From Microbacterium ulmi (GTDB taxonomy: Bacteria > Actinomycetota > Actinomycetes > Actinomycetales > Microbacteriaceae): a stretch of 64,000 nt of DNA. The translations under genes were made by a program, and so were the position numbers. The DNA lies in contig NZ_JAAOZF010000001.1 in assembly GCF_011759705.1 (NCBI RefSeq), forward strand, positions 2,004,146 through 2,068,145, written 5' to 3'. This document shows, one piece after another, positions 16,880 to 25,067 of the stretch; position 1 is the stretch's first letter, and every line of letters begins with the position of its first letter. Under the pieces are notes generated by a model, which worked only from the letters and a program-made list of their open reading frames with translations, did not search any database and was not told where the DNA came from.

Positions 16880-18271
16880 CGTCGACTCGATGACGGGGCG
16901 CATCTTCTTCTCGAGCGCCTCGTAGAACATCGACAGCGGGAACTCGTCGTCGAGCACGGCATCCGTGTACCCCTTCGGGGGGCCCGCGAGGATGTCGTCC
17001 GACAGACCCCGTGCCCACGCCGATGCCGGGTGCGGTGTCAGCGTCGCGCGCACGAGGTCGTACGCCGCGAGCCAGTGCGCGACCTTCGGCCGGTCGATGG
17101 ATCGCCGGTACAGCTCGTCGATGGCATCGCCCAGCGCGACGACCGCGGCGGGAACCTCGGCCCAGTCGAACGCGAGCGCCGTGTCGGTCCAGTGCAGCAC
17201 GCCGCGCTGGTGCAGCCACGCGAACAGCAGCTGCCCGCCGAGCCCGTCGTAGTTGCGCACGCGCGAGCCCGTGATCGCGAATCGGAAGATCCGGTCGAAG
17301 ATCACCGCGTACTGCACGAGGTGCGCGTGCTCGAGCATCTCTGCCTCGACGGGGGACAGGTCCTCGCGTGCGCGCAGGCGCCGCTCGATCGCGACGCATT
17401 CGCGGAATGCCGTGAGATCGCACCGCAGCTCTTCGAGCGAGTACAGGAAGTACGGCATCCGCTGCTTGATCATGAACGGGTCGAAGGGCAGGTCGCCGCG
17501 CATGTGCGTGCGGTCGTGGACGATGTCCCACATGACGAAGGTCTGCTCGGCGAGCGACTGGTCGTCGAGCATCCGCGCCGCCTCCGGGGGAAGGTCGAGC
17601 TTCGTGATCCCGGATGCCGCGCGCACGACACGCCGGTAGCGCGCGGCCTCGCGGTCCTGGAAGATCGCCCCCCACGTGAACGGCGGGATCTCGCGCATCG
17701 CGACCGTCTCGGGGAACAGCACGGCCGAGTTCGTGTCGTACCCGGGCGTGAAGTCGACGAGCCGCAGCGAGACGAACAGCCGGTTCGTGTACTCCGTCTC
17801 CAGCTGCGCGACGAAGTCGGGCCAGATCACCTCGACGATGAGCGCCTCGACGAACCGGTTCCGCGATCCGTTCTGGGTGTACATCGGGAACACGACGAGG
17901 TGACGGATGCCGTCGACCCGGTGCAGCTGCGGCTGGAAGGCGACGAGGGACTCCAGGAAGTCCGGGATGCCGAAGCCGCTGTCCGCCCAGCGCTCGAAGT
18001 CGTGCATGCTCGCCGCGAGGTACTCGGCGTCGTGCGGGAACAGCGGCGCGAGCGCGCGGATCGACTCGACGATCGCCTGCACGTACGCGCGCGCGTCGCC
18101 GCGGTCCTCCTGGTCGGGCACCGACCCGTCCTGCGCCTGCAGCTGCTGCAGGCTGGTCGCGGCATCCTTCAGCGCGAGCCAGGCGGAGGACTCCTCGACG
18201 CGAGTCCCGTCCTCGACGACCTCGGGCTCGCCGACGACGGCCGTGCGGGTGTGCGTGGGGACCGTGGACAT
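16856..18271 (-). CDS. DUF6421-like conserved protein
   Basis: A 471-residue soluble protein. I recognise it only as the actinobacterial family annotated DUF6421, from memory. Conserved-looking features are a His/Asp-rich motif MWDIVHDRTHMRGDLPFDPF (about 250-270), which could bind metal, and an aromatic-rich region FFRFAITGSRVRNYDGLGGQL-like around 345-365. No signal peptide or membrane helix. Start ATG (complement 18269-18271) follows GGAGG at good spacing. It is divergent from an Lrp regulator across 82 bp, so it is probably Lrp-controlled and metabolic. Confidence 0.7.
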   Translation of the reverse strand: MSTVPTHTRTAVVGEPEVVEDGTRVEESSAWLALKDAATSLQQLQAQDGSVPDQEDRGDARAYVQAIVESIRALAPLFPHDAEYLAASMHDFERWADSGFGIPDFLESLVAFQPQLHRVDGIRHLVVFPMYTQNGSRNRFVEALIVEVIWPDFVAQLETEYTNRLFVSLRLVDFTPGYDTNSAVLFPETVAMREIPPFTWGAIFQDREAARYRRVVRAASGITKLDLPPEAARMLDDQSLAEQTFVMWDIVHDRTHMRGDLPFDPFMIKQRMPYFLYSLEELRCDLTAFRECVAIERRLRAREDLSPVEAEMLEHAHLVQYAVIFDRIFRFAITGSRVRNYDGLGGQLLFAWLHQRGVLHWTDTALAFDWAEVPAAVVALGDAIDELYRRSIDRPKVAHWLAAYDLVRATLTPHPASAWARGLSDDILAGPPKGYTDAVLDDEFPLSMFYEALEKKMRPVIESTSGIRGAD

Positions 18272-18340
18272 GGGACCTCCGATCTTCGAAGAGAGTCGTG
18301 TTTCACAGGAGGATTTCCGGCGGATGCGGGATCCTGCCGG

Positions 18341-18346
18341 TATTCT
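18341..18346 (+). promoter_or_regulatory. -10 box of leaderless promoter, Lrp gene
   Basis: TATTCT, seven bases before the ATG at 18354. It favours that start over an in-frame ATG at 18324, although AGGAGG at 18307-18312 is 11 bases before the latter. Confidence 0.5.
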
Positions 18347-18353
18347 TCCACTC

Positions 18354-18824
18354 ATGGAGGATGCTGTCGACCTTCGCATCGTCGAGGAGATCTCCCGCGA
18401 CGCGCGCGCGACGCTGGCGCAGCTGTCGGAGCGGATCGGGCTCTCGGCGTCGGCCGTGCAGTCGCGGCTGCGACGGCTCGAGGCGCGCGGGGTCATCGAG
18501 GGCTACCGGCCGATCCTCAACGCCGATGCGCTCGGCAAGCCCCTCTCGGCGTTCGTCGAGATCACCCCCCTCGACCCGGCCCAGCCCGATGACGCCCCGG
18601 AGCTGCTCGCACACCTCGACGCGATCGAGGCGTGTCACTCGATCGCGGGGGACGCGAGCTACATCCTGTTCGTGCGGGTCGCGACGCCGCGCGATCTCGA
18701 AGCGCTCATCCGCGACATCCGCTCGGCCGCATCGGTCAACACGCGCACGACGGTCGTGCTGCAGACGTTCTTCGAGAACCGCCCGATCGTCCCCGCGCGT
18801 CTGCGCGAGGCTCTCTCGCCCTGA
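18354..18824 (+). CDS. Lrp/AsnC family regulator
   Basis: A 156-residue Lrp-type protein. The helix-turn-helix is DLRIVEEISRDARATLAQLSERIGLSASAVQSRLRRLEARGVI (about 5-48); a RAM/AsnC ligand-binding domain follows, including CHSIAGDASYILFVRVATP. Such proteins sense amino acids or related compounds. It is divergent from the DUF6421-like gene and ends 18 bp before the convergent NUDIX gene. The start at 18354 gives the standard N-terminus; 18324 would add ten residues. Confidence 0.88.
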   Translation: MEDAVDLRIVEEISRDARATLAQLSERIGLSASAVQSRLRRLEARGVIEGYRPILNADALGKPLSAFVEITPLDPAQPDDAPELLAHLDAIEACHSIAGDASYILFVRVATPRDLEALIRDIRSAASVNTRTTVVLQTFFENRPIVPARLREALSP

Positions 18825-18842
18825 CCCGCCGGCGGTCCCCGC

Positions 18843-19571
18843 TCACGGCCCTGCCGTCCGGCCCGGCGGCTCGTCCCGCGCCGGCGGTGCGACGCGGGCG
18901 AACGGCTGGGGCAGCTCGAGCGTGCGCGACGCATCCCAGGGCTCCGCCCAGCCGAGCCTGTCGAGGAGGACGTCCAGCACGATCGCCGTGAAACCCCACA
19001 GCAGCTGCTCCGTGCCGTCGACCTCGAGCAGCCACGCGGGCCCGCGCCACGTCTGTCCGTCGCGCTGCAGCAACGTCGTGTAGCGGTGCTCCGGCGAGAC
19101 CAGGCGGGCGACGGGGGTGCGGAACACGACTTCGGACTCCGCGGCGTCCAGCGCCCGGACGGGGCTCGGATGCGACCACCATGCCAGCACGGGCGTCACG
19201 ACGTGGAACGAGTATGGCAGCGGGAGCGGGCGCAGCATCCCGAGCACCTCGACGCCGGCGGGGTCGAGACCCGTCTCCTCCTGTGCCTCGCGCAGGGCGG
19301 TGTCGACGAGGTCGCGATCGGCGGGCTCGCGGCGCCCGCCGGGGAATGCGACCTGCCCCGCATGCGACCGCAGCGTCGCGGCGCGCGCGAGCAGCAGGAC
19401 GTCGAGGTCGAGCGGACCCCGCGCGACACCATCCGCGCGATCCCCGAACAGCACGAGGACGGCGGCTTCGCGCGCGGCCTCGGTCGACGTCTCCGGCCAG
19501 GCCGCGAGCAGGTCGGCATCGGCGGCGACCGCCGCCAGCTGTTCGCGAGCGGACACGGCAGGAGTGCTCAC
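18843..19571 (-). CDS. NUDIX hydrolase, CoA pyrophosphatase-like
   Basis: A 242-residue NUDIX protein. The NUDIX box is GGRREPADRDLVDTALREAQ followed by EETGLD (residues about 97-122), preceded by SHAGQVAFPGGR, typical of the coenzyme A diphosphatase subgroup (NudL/YeaB). It would cleave CoA or other nucleoside diphosphate derivatives. The GTG start (complement 19569-19571) lies six bases behind TACGCT, a leaderless arrangement; the longer reading would enter the neighbouring aminotransferase region. It lies 47 bp downstream of the aminotransferase. Confidence 0.87.
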   Translation of the reverse strand: MSTPAVSAREQLAAVAADADLLAAWPETSTEAAREAAVLVLFGDRADGVARGPLDLDVLLLARAATLRSHAGQVAFPGGRREPADRDLVDTALREAQEETGLDPAGVEVLGMLRPLPLPYSFHVVTPVLAWWSHPSPVRALDAAESEVVFRTPVARLVSPEHRYTTLLQRDGQTWRGPAWLLEVDGTEQLLWGFTAIVLDVLLDRLGWAEPWDASRTLELPQPFARVAPPARDEPPGRTAGP

Positions 19572-19577
19572 CGGCCG

Positions 19578-19583
19578 AGCGTA
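19578..19583 (-). promoter_or_regulatory. -10 box of leaderless promoter, NUDIX gene
   Basis: TACGCT on the minus strand, six bases before the GTG start ending at 19571. Confidence 0.5.
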
Positions 19584-19618
19584 TCCCGAACGGCGCCGCC
19601 GGCGGGCCGTCTCGGCGC

Positions 19619-20923
19619 TCACTCCAGCGCCGACAGCGCCGCGTCGTAGATCTCCGCCGCCTGCGCGACCTCGGCATCCGTCACGACGCACGGCGGCACG
19701 ACGTGGACGCGGTTGTCCTGCACGAACGGCAGCAGCCCCCGAGAGGTGAGCCCGCGCTTGAGCCGGCCCATCGACGCCGGAGGGAGGGGCTCGCGCGACG
19801 CGCGGTCGGCGACGAGCTCCATCGCCCAGAAGACGCCCTCTCCGCGCACTTCGCCGATGAGGGGATGCCGTTCGGCGAGCTCGCGCAGCGCGGGGCCGAT
19901 CGCCTCCTCGCCGATGCGCCGCGCGTTCTCGACGATGCCCTCGGACTGCATCGCGTCGAGTGCGCCGATGATGGATGCCGCGGCCAGCGGATGCCCGCTG
20001 TAGGTGAGCCCGCCGGGGAAGACGCGATCGTCGAAGGTCGCCGCGACGGCATCCGAGATGATGACCCCGCCGACCGGCACGTAGCCGGAGTTGACGCCCT
20101 TCGCGAAGGTGATGAGGTCGGGCACGACGTCGTAGCCCTCGAACGCGAACCAGCGGCCCGTGCGGCCGAAGCCGGCCATGACCTCGTCGAGGATCAGCAG
20201 GATGCCGTAGCGGTCGGCGATCTCGCGCACTCCCGCGAGGTAGCCCGGGGGCGGGATCAGGATGCCGGCCGTCCCGGGGACGGATTCGAGCAGGAGCGCC
20301 GCGATCCCGTCGGGGCCCTCGGACTGGATGACCCGTTCGAGATGGCGCAGGGCCCGCTCGCTCTCCTGCTCAGGGCTCGTCGCCCAGAACTCGCTGCGGT
20401 ACAGGTACGGGCCGAAGAAGTGCACGTGCCCGCGCGCGTACTCGTTCGGCATCCGGCGCCAGTCGCCCGTCGCGACGATCGCGGCGCCCGTGTTGCCGTG
20501 GTACGAGCGGTACGTCGACAGGATCTTGTCGCGGCCCGTGTGGAGGCGTGCCATGCGGATCGCGTTCTCGATCGCGTCGGCTCCGCCGTTGGTGAAGAAG
20601 ACCTTCGAGAACCCGGAGGGCGCGCGCTCGACGATCCGTCGCGCCGCTTCGCCGCGTGCGAGGTTCGCCGTCGCGGGGCCGATCGTCGCGAGGATCTCGG
20701 CCTGGTCGCGGATCGCCTTGACCACGGCAGGATGCTGATGCCCGATGTTGACGTTGACGAGCTGGCTCGAGAAGTCGAGCATCCGGTTGCCGGCGTGATC
20801 CCACACGACGGCCCCCGAACCGCCCGCGATGACGGGGAGATCGAGCCCCGCCTGCGCCGACCACGAGTGGAACACGTGCTCGAGGTCGAGGGCCTTCGTC
20901 AGCGCGTCGAGGTCGTCGGTCAT
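19619..20923 (-). CDS. class III aminotransferase (omega-amino acid type)
   Basis: A 434-residue PLP enzyme. It shows FFTNGGADAIENAIRMAR (cofactor phosphate site), TYRSYHGNTGA, the aspartate motif LILDEVMAGFGRTG, and the Schiff-base lysine in ITFAKGVNSGYVPVGGV. Behind carbamoylase and dihydropyrimidinase genes, the likely substrate is beta-alanine or beta-aminoisobutyrate transferred to pyruvate or 2-oxoglutarate, the last step of pyrimidine-base degradation; this role is inferred from the operon. It lies 77 bp downstream of the broken kinase gene, on the same strand. Confidence 0.88.
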   Translation of the reverse strand: MTDDLDALTKALDLEHVFHSWSAQAGLDLPVIAGGSGAVVWDHAGNRMLDFSSQLVNVNIGHQHPAVVKAIRDQAEILATIGPATANLARGEAARRIVERAPSGFSKVFFTNGGADAIENAIRMARLHTGRDKILSTYRSYHGNTGAAIVATGDWRRMPNEYARGHVHFFGPYLYRSEFWATSPEQESERALRHLERVIQSEGPDGIAALLLESVPGTAGILIPPPGYLAGVREIADRYGILLILDEVMAGFGRTGRWFAFEGYDVVPDLITFAKGVNSGYVPVGGVIISDAVAATFDDRVFPGGLTYSGHPLAAASIIGALDAMQSEGIVENARRIGEEAIGPALRELAERHPLIGEVRGEGVFWAMELVADRASREPLPPASMGRLKRGLTSRGLLPFVQDNRVHVVPPCVVTDAEVAQAAEIYDAALSALE

Positions 20924-21000
20924 GGTGCGATCCTTACAGGTCCGGGGATCCCCTGGAAGAGCGGGCGGCCCGCCGGCCGGCCGCGGCGGCTCCCGGTCGC

Positions 21001-21526
21001 TCACGTCGTGCGCCGGAACGGCGCGAGCGTCGCGCGCACCTCGTCGGCCGCGCCCCAGTCGTCGGCGTACTGCGCGTCGACCGCCAGGTGCTGGCGGAGC
21101 TGGAGGATCGGCTGCCCGAGCTGCTCCCCGACAGGCCCGCGTGCCTCACGCCAGCCGGTTGTCGCGATGCCAGCCGAACCGGGAGTGGACCGTGCTCGTG
21201 TGGAGGTGCGCGAGCGCGCGCGCCAGCCGTTCCCAGAACGACTCGGAGCTCGGCCTCGGCCCCAGCATCGAGAGCACGAGAAGATCCTGCCCCGCGAAGA
21301 GCACGTCGGGCGTCACGACTCCGCCGAGCGTGCGCAGGGCGGTCAGGCCCTCGGCCTCCGCCGCGAACGCGTCGTCCGAAGGCGGGTCCGCGAAGGCCTT
21401 GACGAACATCGACGAGCCGTCGGCACGACGTGCGACTCCTGCCGTCGCCGCGAACCCGCCTGCCGCCGGCTCGACCGACACGACGTCTGTCATGCCCGCC
21501 GCCGGCAGCCGCTCGGGCAGCGACAC
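21001..21526 (-). pseudogene. fructosamine-kinase-like gene, internally deleted
   Basis: Reading from GTG (complement 21524-21526), the first ~126 codons look like the N-lobe of a fructosamine kinase/APH-type protein: SMFVKAFADPPSDDAFAAEAEGL, then FWERLARALAHLHTSTVH and GWHRDNRLA, where a TGA stops it at about 21146. The family normally runs on to ~280 residues with an HGDLW catalytic loop, which is absent. In the +1 frame the DNA continues open to a TGA at 21001-21003 (LQLRQHLAVDAQYADDWGAA, then DEVRATLAPFRR), resembling the C-terminal end. So about 120 central codons are lost and the frame is broken. It sits inside the hydantoin operon, directly after the LLM gene. Confidence 0.6.
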
Positions 21527-21548
21527 ACCGCGAGCGTCACGGGATCGC

Positions 21549-22562
21549 TCACGACTTCGCCGTCGTGTGCTCGCCCAGCGCGGGGATGACGGTCTCGCCG
21601 TACACCCGCAGGGTCTCCTCCTTGCTGTCGTGCTGGAGGTAGCCCGCGAACTGCGTGACGCCGAGCTCGCGCAGCTGCTCGAGCTTGGCGATGTGCTCGT
21701 GGGCGGGTCCGAGGATGCAGAACCTGTCGACGATCTCGTCGGGGACGAAGTCGACGTGATCGTTCTCGGCTCGGCCGTGCGTGTTGTAGTCGTAGCCCGT
21801 GCGGCCCGCGATGTAGTCGGTGAGTGCGGCGGGAACGGCATCCCCGCCGTACTTCGCGACGATGTCGGCGACGTGGTTTCCCACCATGCCCCCGAACCAG
21901 CGGCACTGGTCGCGCATGTGCGGCCAGTCGTCGCCGATGTACATGGGGGCTGCGACGCAGAACGCGAGCGAGTCGGGGTCGCGGCCGGCCGCCGCCGCGG
22001 CATCCTTCACGGTGCGGATCATCCACGCCGCGATGTCGACGTCGGCGAGCTGCAGGATGTACCCGTCCCCGACCTCTCCCGCGAGCCTCAGCGCCTGAGG
22101 CCCGTACGCTGCGACCCACACGTCGAGCGTCGACCCGCGGCTCCACGGGAACTGCAGCGTCGCGCCCTTGTGCTGCACGGGCCGCGAGTTCGCGAGCTCG
22201 CGGATGACGTGGATCGACTCGCGCAGCTCGGCCAGCGACACGGGCGAGCCGTTCGTGACGCGCACGGCGGAGTCGCCCCGTCCGATGCCGCAGATCGTGC
22301 GGTTGCCGTACAGCTCGTTGAGCGTCGCGAAGACGGATGCCGTGACCGTCCACTCCCGCGTCGCAGGGTTCGTCACGAACGGGCCGACGGTCACCCGACG
22401 CGTCTCTGCGAGGATCGCGGAGTGGATGACGTACGGCTCCTCCCACAGCAGGTGCGAGTCGAAGGTCCACACGTGGCTGAAACCGTGCGCCTCCGCGAGC
22501 TTCGCGAGCTGGATCGTCCGCGTCGCGGGCGGATTGGTCTGCAGGACGACGCCGAAGTCCAC
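21549..22562 (-). CDS. LLM class flavin-dependent oxidoreductase (TIGR03842-like)
   Basis: A 337-residue luciferase-like TIM-barrel protein: MDFGVVLQTNPPATRTIQLA at the start, LAEAHGFSHVWTFDSH, and later GIGRGDSAVRVTNGSPV and WVAAYGPQALRLAGEVGDG. These match F420- or FMN-dependent LLM oxidoreductases, especially the TIGR03842 group, which I recall beside hydantoinase genes. Its reaction in this setting is not established. The GTG start (complement 22560-22562) lies 2 bp after the dihydropyrimidinase stop, so it is co-translated; the longer in-frame reading would run through that gene. Confidence 0.82.
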   Translation of the reverse strand: MDFGVVLQTNPPATRTIQLAKLAEAHGFSHVWTFDSHLLWEEPYVIHSAILAETRRVTVGPFVTNPATREWTVTASVFATLNELYGNRTICGIGRGDSAVRVTNGSPVSLAELRESIHVIRELANSRPVQHKGATLQFPWSRGSTLDVWVAAYGPQALRLAGEVGDGYILQLADVDIAAWMIRTVKDAAAAAGRDPDSLAFCVAAPMYIGDDWPHMRDQCRWFGGMVGNHVADIVAKYGGDAVPAALTDYIAGRTGYDYNTHGRAENDHVDFVPDEIVDRFCILGPAHEHIAKLEQLRELGVTQFAGYLQHDSKEETLRVYGETVIPALGEHTTAKS

Positions 22563-22564
22563 GG

Positions 22565-24007
22565 CTACACCAGGTACTGCGAGAGGCCGCGCCTGAGGAA
22601 GCGGCCGTCGCCCTTCGAGCCGAGGTATCGCCCGGCGTCCACGATCACGCGACCGCGTGAGACGACCGTGTCGACGTGCCCGTCGATCTCGAATCCCTCC
22701 CAGGCGGAGTGGTCCATATTCATGTGATGCGTCCTGCCGTCGCCGTAGCCGATCGAGGTGTGCCCGCTCGGGTCGTAGACGACGGCATCCCCGTCGGCGC
22801 CCGGCTGGATCACGCCCTTGCGGCCGTACAGCCCGAACATGCGCGCGGGCGTCGTGCTCGTGAGCTCGACCCAGCGCTCGAGCGTGATCCTCCCCGTCAC
22901 GACGCCCTGGTACATGAGATCCATGCGGTGCTCGACAGACCCGATGCCGTTCGGGATCGCGCGGAAGTCGGCGAGGCCGAGGTCCTTCTGCCCCTTCATG
23001 CAGAACGGGCAGTGGTCGGTCGACACCATCTGCAGGTCGTTCGTGCGCAGGGCCTGCCACATATGGTCCTGATGTCCCTCGGCGCGCGAGCGCAGCGGCG
23101 TCGAGCACACCCACTTCGCCCCCTCGAACTGCCCCCACTCCGCGCTGAACGCGCCGAGCTGCTCCTCGAGCGACAGGTACAGATACTGCGGGCACGTCTC
23201 GCCGAACACGTTCCAGCCCTTGTCGCGCGCCGCCGCGAGCTGCTCGACGGCCTGCTTCGCGCTCACGTGCACGACGTACAGCGGCGCGCCCGTGAGGTTC
23301 GCGATCATGATGGCGCGGTGCGTCGCCTCCTCCTCGAGCTGCCACGCGCGCGCGACGCCGTGGTAGGAGGGCGCGATCTTGCCGGCGTCCGCGAGCTGGG
23401 CGGCGAGCACGTCGATCGCGGGCCCGTTCTCGGCGTGCATCATCGTGAGCAGGCCCGTCTCGGCCGACACCTGCATGGCCTTCAGCACCTGCGCGTCGTC
23501 GGAGTAGAAGACGCCCGGGTATGCCATGAACAGCTTGAAGCTCGAGATCCCCTCGTCGAGGAGTCCCCGCATCGCCGCGAGGGAGTCGTCGTCGATGCCG
23601 CCGATGATCTGGTGGAACCCGTAGTCGATCGCGCACTCGCCCTCGGCCTTCGCGTGCCACGCGGCGAGGCCGTCCTGCACGCGCTCGCCGTACCGCTGCA
23701 CGGCGAAGTCGATGATGGTCGTCGTGCCGCCCCACGCGGCGGCGCGGGTGCCGGTCTCGAACGTGTCGCTCGCGTTCGTGCCGCCGAACGGCAGCTCCAT
23801 GTGGGTGTGCGCGTCGATCCCGCCCGGGATGACGTACTTGCCCGTCGCGTCGACCACCGTGTCGACGGATGCCGCGAGATCGGTGCCGAGCAGCTGCGAG
23901 CCGGGCGCGAGCACCGCCGCGATCGTCGCGCCGTCGATGAGGACGTCGGCCTCGGCTCGGCCCGTCGCCGAGACGACGGTCCCGCCCGTGATGAGTGTCG
24001 TGCTCAT
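22565..24007 (-). CDS. hydA: dihydropyrimidinase / D-hydantoinase
   Basis: A 480-residue cyclic amidohydrolase of normal length. Metal-site residues are visible: HTHMELPFGG (HxH), the carbamylated lysine in SSFKLFMAYPG, His in MMHAENG and YVVHVSAKQA, and Asp in MVSTDHCPFCMKGQKD. It opens dihydrouracil, dihydrothymine or 5-substituted hydantoins to N-carbamoyl amino acids. GGAGG precedes the ATG (complement 24005-24007). The upstream nitrilase-fold gene would remove the carbamoyl group. No dihydropyrimidine dehydrogenase is in the window, so hydantoin use is as likely as uracil use. Confidence 0.92.
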   Translation of the reverse strand: MSTTLITGGTVVSATGRAEADVLIDGATIAAVLAPGSQLLGTDLAASVDTVVDATGKYVIPGGIDAHTHMELPFGGTNASDTFETGTRAAAWGGTTTIIDFAVQRYGERVQDGLAAWHAKAEGECAIDYGFHQIIGGIDDDSLAAMRGLLDEGISSFKLFMAYPGVFYSDDAQVLKAMQVSAETGLLTMMHAENGPAIDVLAAQLADAGKIAPSYHGVARAWQLEEEATHRAIMIANLTGAPLYVVHVSAKQAVEQLAAARDKGWNVFGETCPQYLYLSLEEQLGAFSAEWGQFEGAKWVCSTPLRSRAEGHQDHMWQALRTNDLQMVSTDHCPFCMKGQKDLGLADFRAIPNGIGSVEHRMDLMYQGVVTGRITLERWVELTSTTPARMFGLYGRKGVIQPGADGDAVVYDPSGHTSIGYGDGRTHHMNMDHSAWEGFEIDGHVDTVVSRGRVIVDAGRYLGSKGDGRFLRRGLSQYLV

Positions 24008-24059
24008 GGCCGCCTCCTCTCCGCGGTCGCTGCGCGACCGCACCCGCTGCTGCGCACGC

Positions 24060-24908
24060 TCATGGGGCCGCGATCCTCCCATACGTGTCGGGCCGGCGAT
24101 CGCGGTAGAACTGCCAGTCGTCGCGCATCTCGCGGACGAGGTCGAGGTCGAGGTCGCGCACGAGCAGCTCCTCGTGCGCGCTCGACCCGCGCTCGCCGAC
24201 GACGTTCCCCCGCGGATCGATGACCTGGCTCGTGCCGTAGAACGTGACGGCCTCGTCGCCGTACTCGTTGTCCTCGCGTCCGACGCGATTGGGCTGCAGC
24301 ACGAAGTAGCCGTTCGCGACGGCGGCCGCAGGCCCCTCGACCTCCCACAGGCGGTTCGACAGCCCCGGCTTGGTCGCGTTCGGGTTGAACACGACGTGCG
24401 CGCCGCCCAGGCCCAGCTCGCGCCATCCCTCCGGGAAGTGGCGGTCGTAGCAGATGTACATGCCGACCTTCCCGATCGCCGTCTCGAAGACGGGATACCC
24501 GAGGTTGCCGGGGCGGAAGTAGAACTTCTCCCAGAACTTGTCGAGGTGGGGCAGGTGGTTCTTGCGATACGTGCCGAGAACCGTCCCGTCGGAGTCCACG
24601 AGCACCGCCGTGTTGTAGTACACCCCGGTTTCGGCCTCCTCGTAGATCGGCAGCACGATGACCAGACCGAGCTCCTTCGCGACGGACGCGAACCGCTGCA
24701 CGATGGGCCCGTCGGCCGGTTCGGCGAAGCGGTAGTACTTCTTGTCCTGCGTGATGCCGAAGTACGGCCCGTAGAACAGCTCCTGGAAGCACACGACCTG
24801 CGCGCCCTGGGCCGCGGCATCCCGTGCGAAGCCCTCGTGCTTGTCGAGCATCGACGCCTTGTCGCCCGTCCACGTCGTCTGGGAGATGGCTGCTCGTACC
24901 GTCGTCAT
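24060..24908 (-). CDS. nitrilase-fold N-carbamoyl amino acid amidohydrolase
   Basis: A 282-residue carbon-nitrogen hydrolase with the complete triad: Glu43 in FQELFYG, Lys116 in TYRKNHLP, and Cys153 in YICYDRHFPEG. The motif after Cys and the NPNATKPGLS region fit beta-ureidopropionase/N-carbamoylputrescine amidase-like members. It would release CO2 and ammonia from N-carbamoyl-beta-alanine or N-carbamoyl amino acids. GGAGG precedes the ATG. It is the first gene of the minus-strand operon 24908-19619. Confidence 0.9.
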   Translation of the reverse strand: MTTVRAAISQTTWTGDKASMLDKHEGFARDAAAQGAQVVCFQELFYGPYFGITQDKKYYRFAEPADGPIVQRFASVAKELGLVIVLPIYEEAETGVYYNTAVLVDSDGTVLGTYRKNHLPHLDKFWEKFYFRPGNLGYPVFETAIGKVGMYICYDRHFPEGWRELGLGGAHVVFNPNATKPGLSNRLWEVEGPAAAVANGYFVLQPNRVGREDNEYGDEAVTFYGTSQVIDPRGNVVGERGSSAHEELLVRDLDLDLVREMRDDWQFYRDRRPDTYGRIAAP

Positions 24909-24983
24909 GGTGCCTCCGTGTTCGGATTCCGGTCTCCCGCCATCGTCACGGGCCGAGGGGGACGCGTCAATGGGATGCCCGGA

Positions 24984-25039
24984 TACATCGCGAGACGGAT
25001 GCCGCGGCGACGGCGCCTACATCGCGGGACGGATGCCGC
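24984..25039. repeat. 22-bp direct repeat before histidine kinase
   Basis: TACATCGCGRGACGGATGCC plus GC occurs at 24984-25005 and 25018-25039 with one mismatch, period 34 bp, in the 159-bp divergent gap. The second copy ends 16 bp before the -10 box of the histidine kinase, so it could be a regulator site. Confidence 0.7.
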
Positions 25040-25055
25040 AGCCCGCGCCCTCCCG

Positions 25056-25061
25056 TAGCGT
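25056..25061 (+). promoter_or_regulatory. -10 box of leaderless promoter, histidine kinase
   Basis: TAGCGT followed by six bases and the GTG at 25068. Confidence 0.55.
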
Positions 25062-25067
25062 GAAGGC

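Noticed and set aside
21088..21402. Plus-strand open frame beginning LAELEDRLPELLPDRPACLT
   Set aside because: Only the first ~20 codons resemble a kinase; the rest is a shadow of the minus-strand kinase fragment. Kept as a note on a possible inversion, not as a gene.
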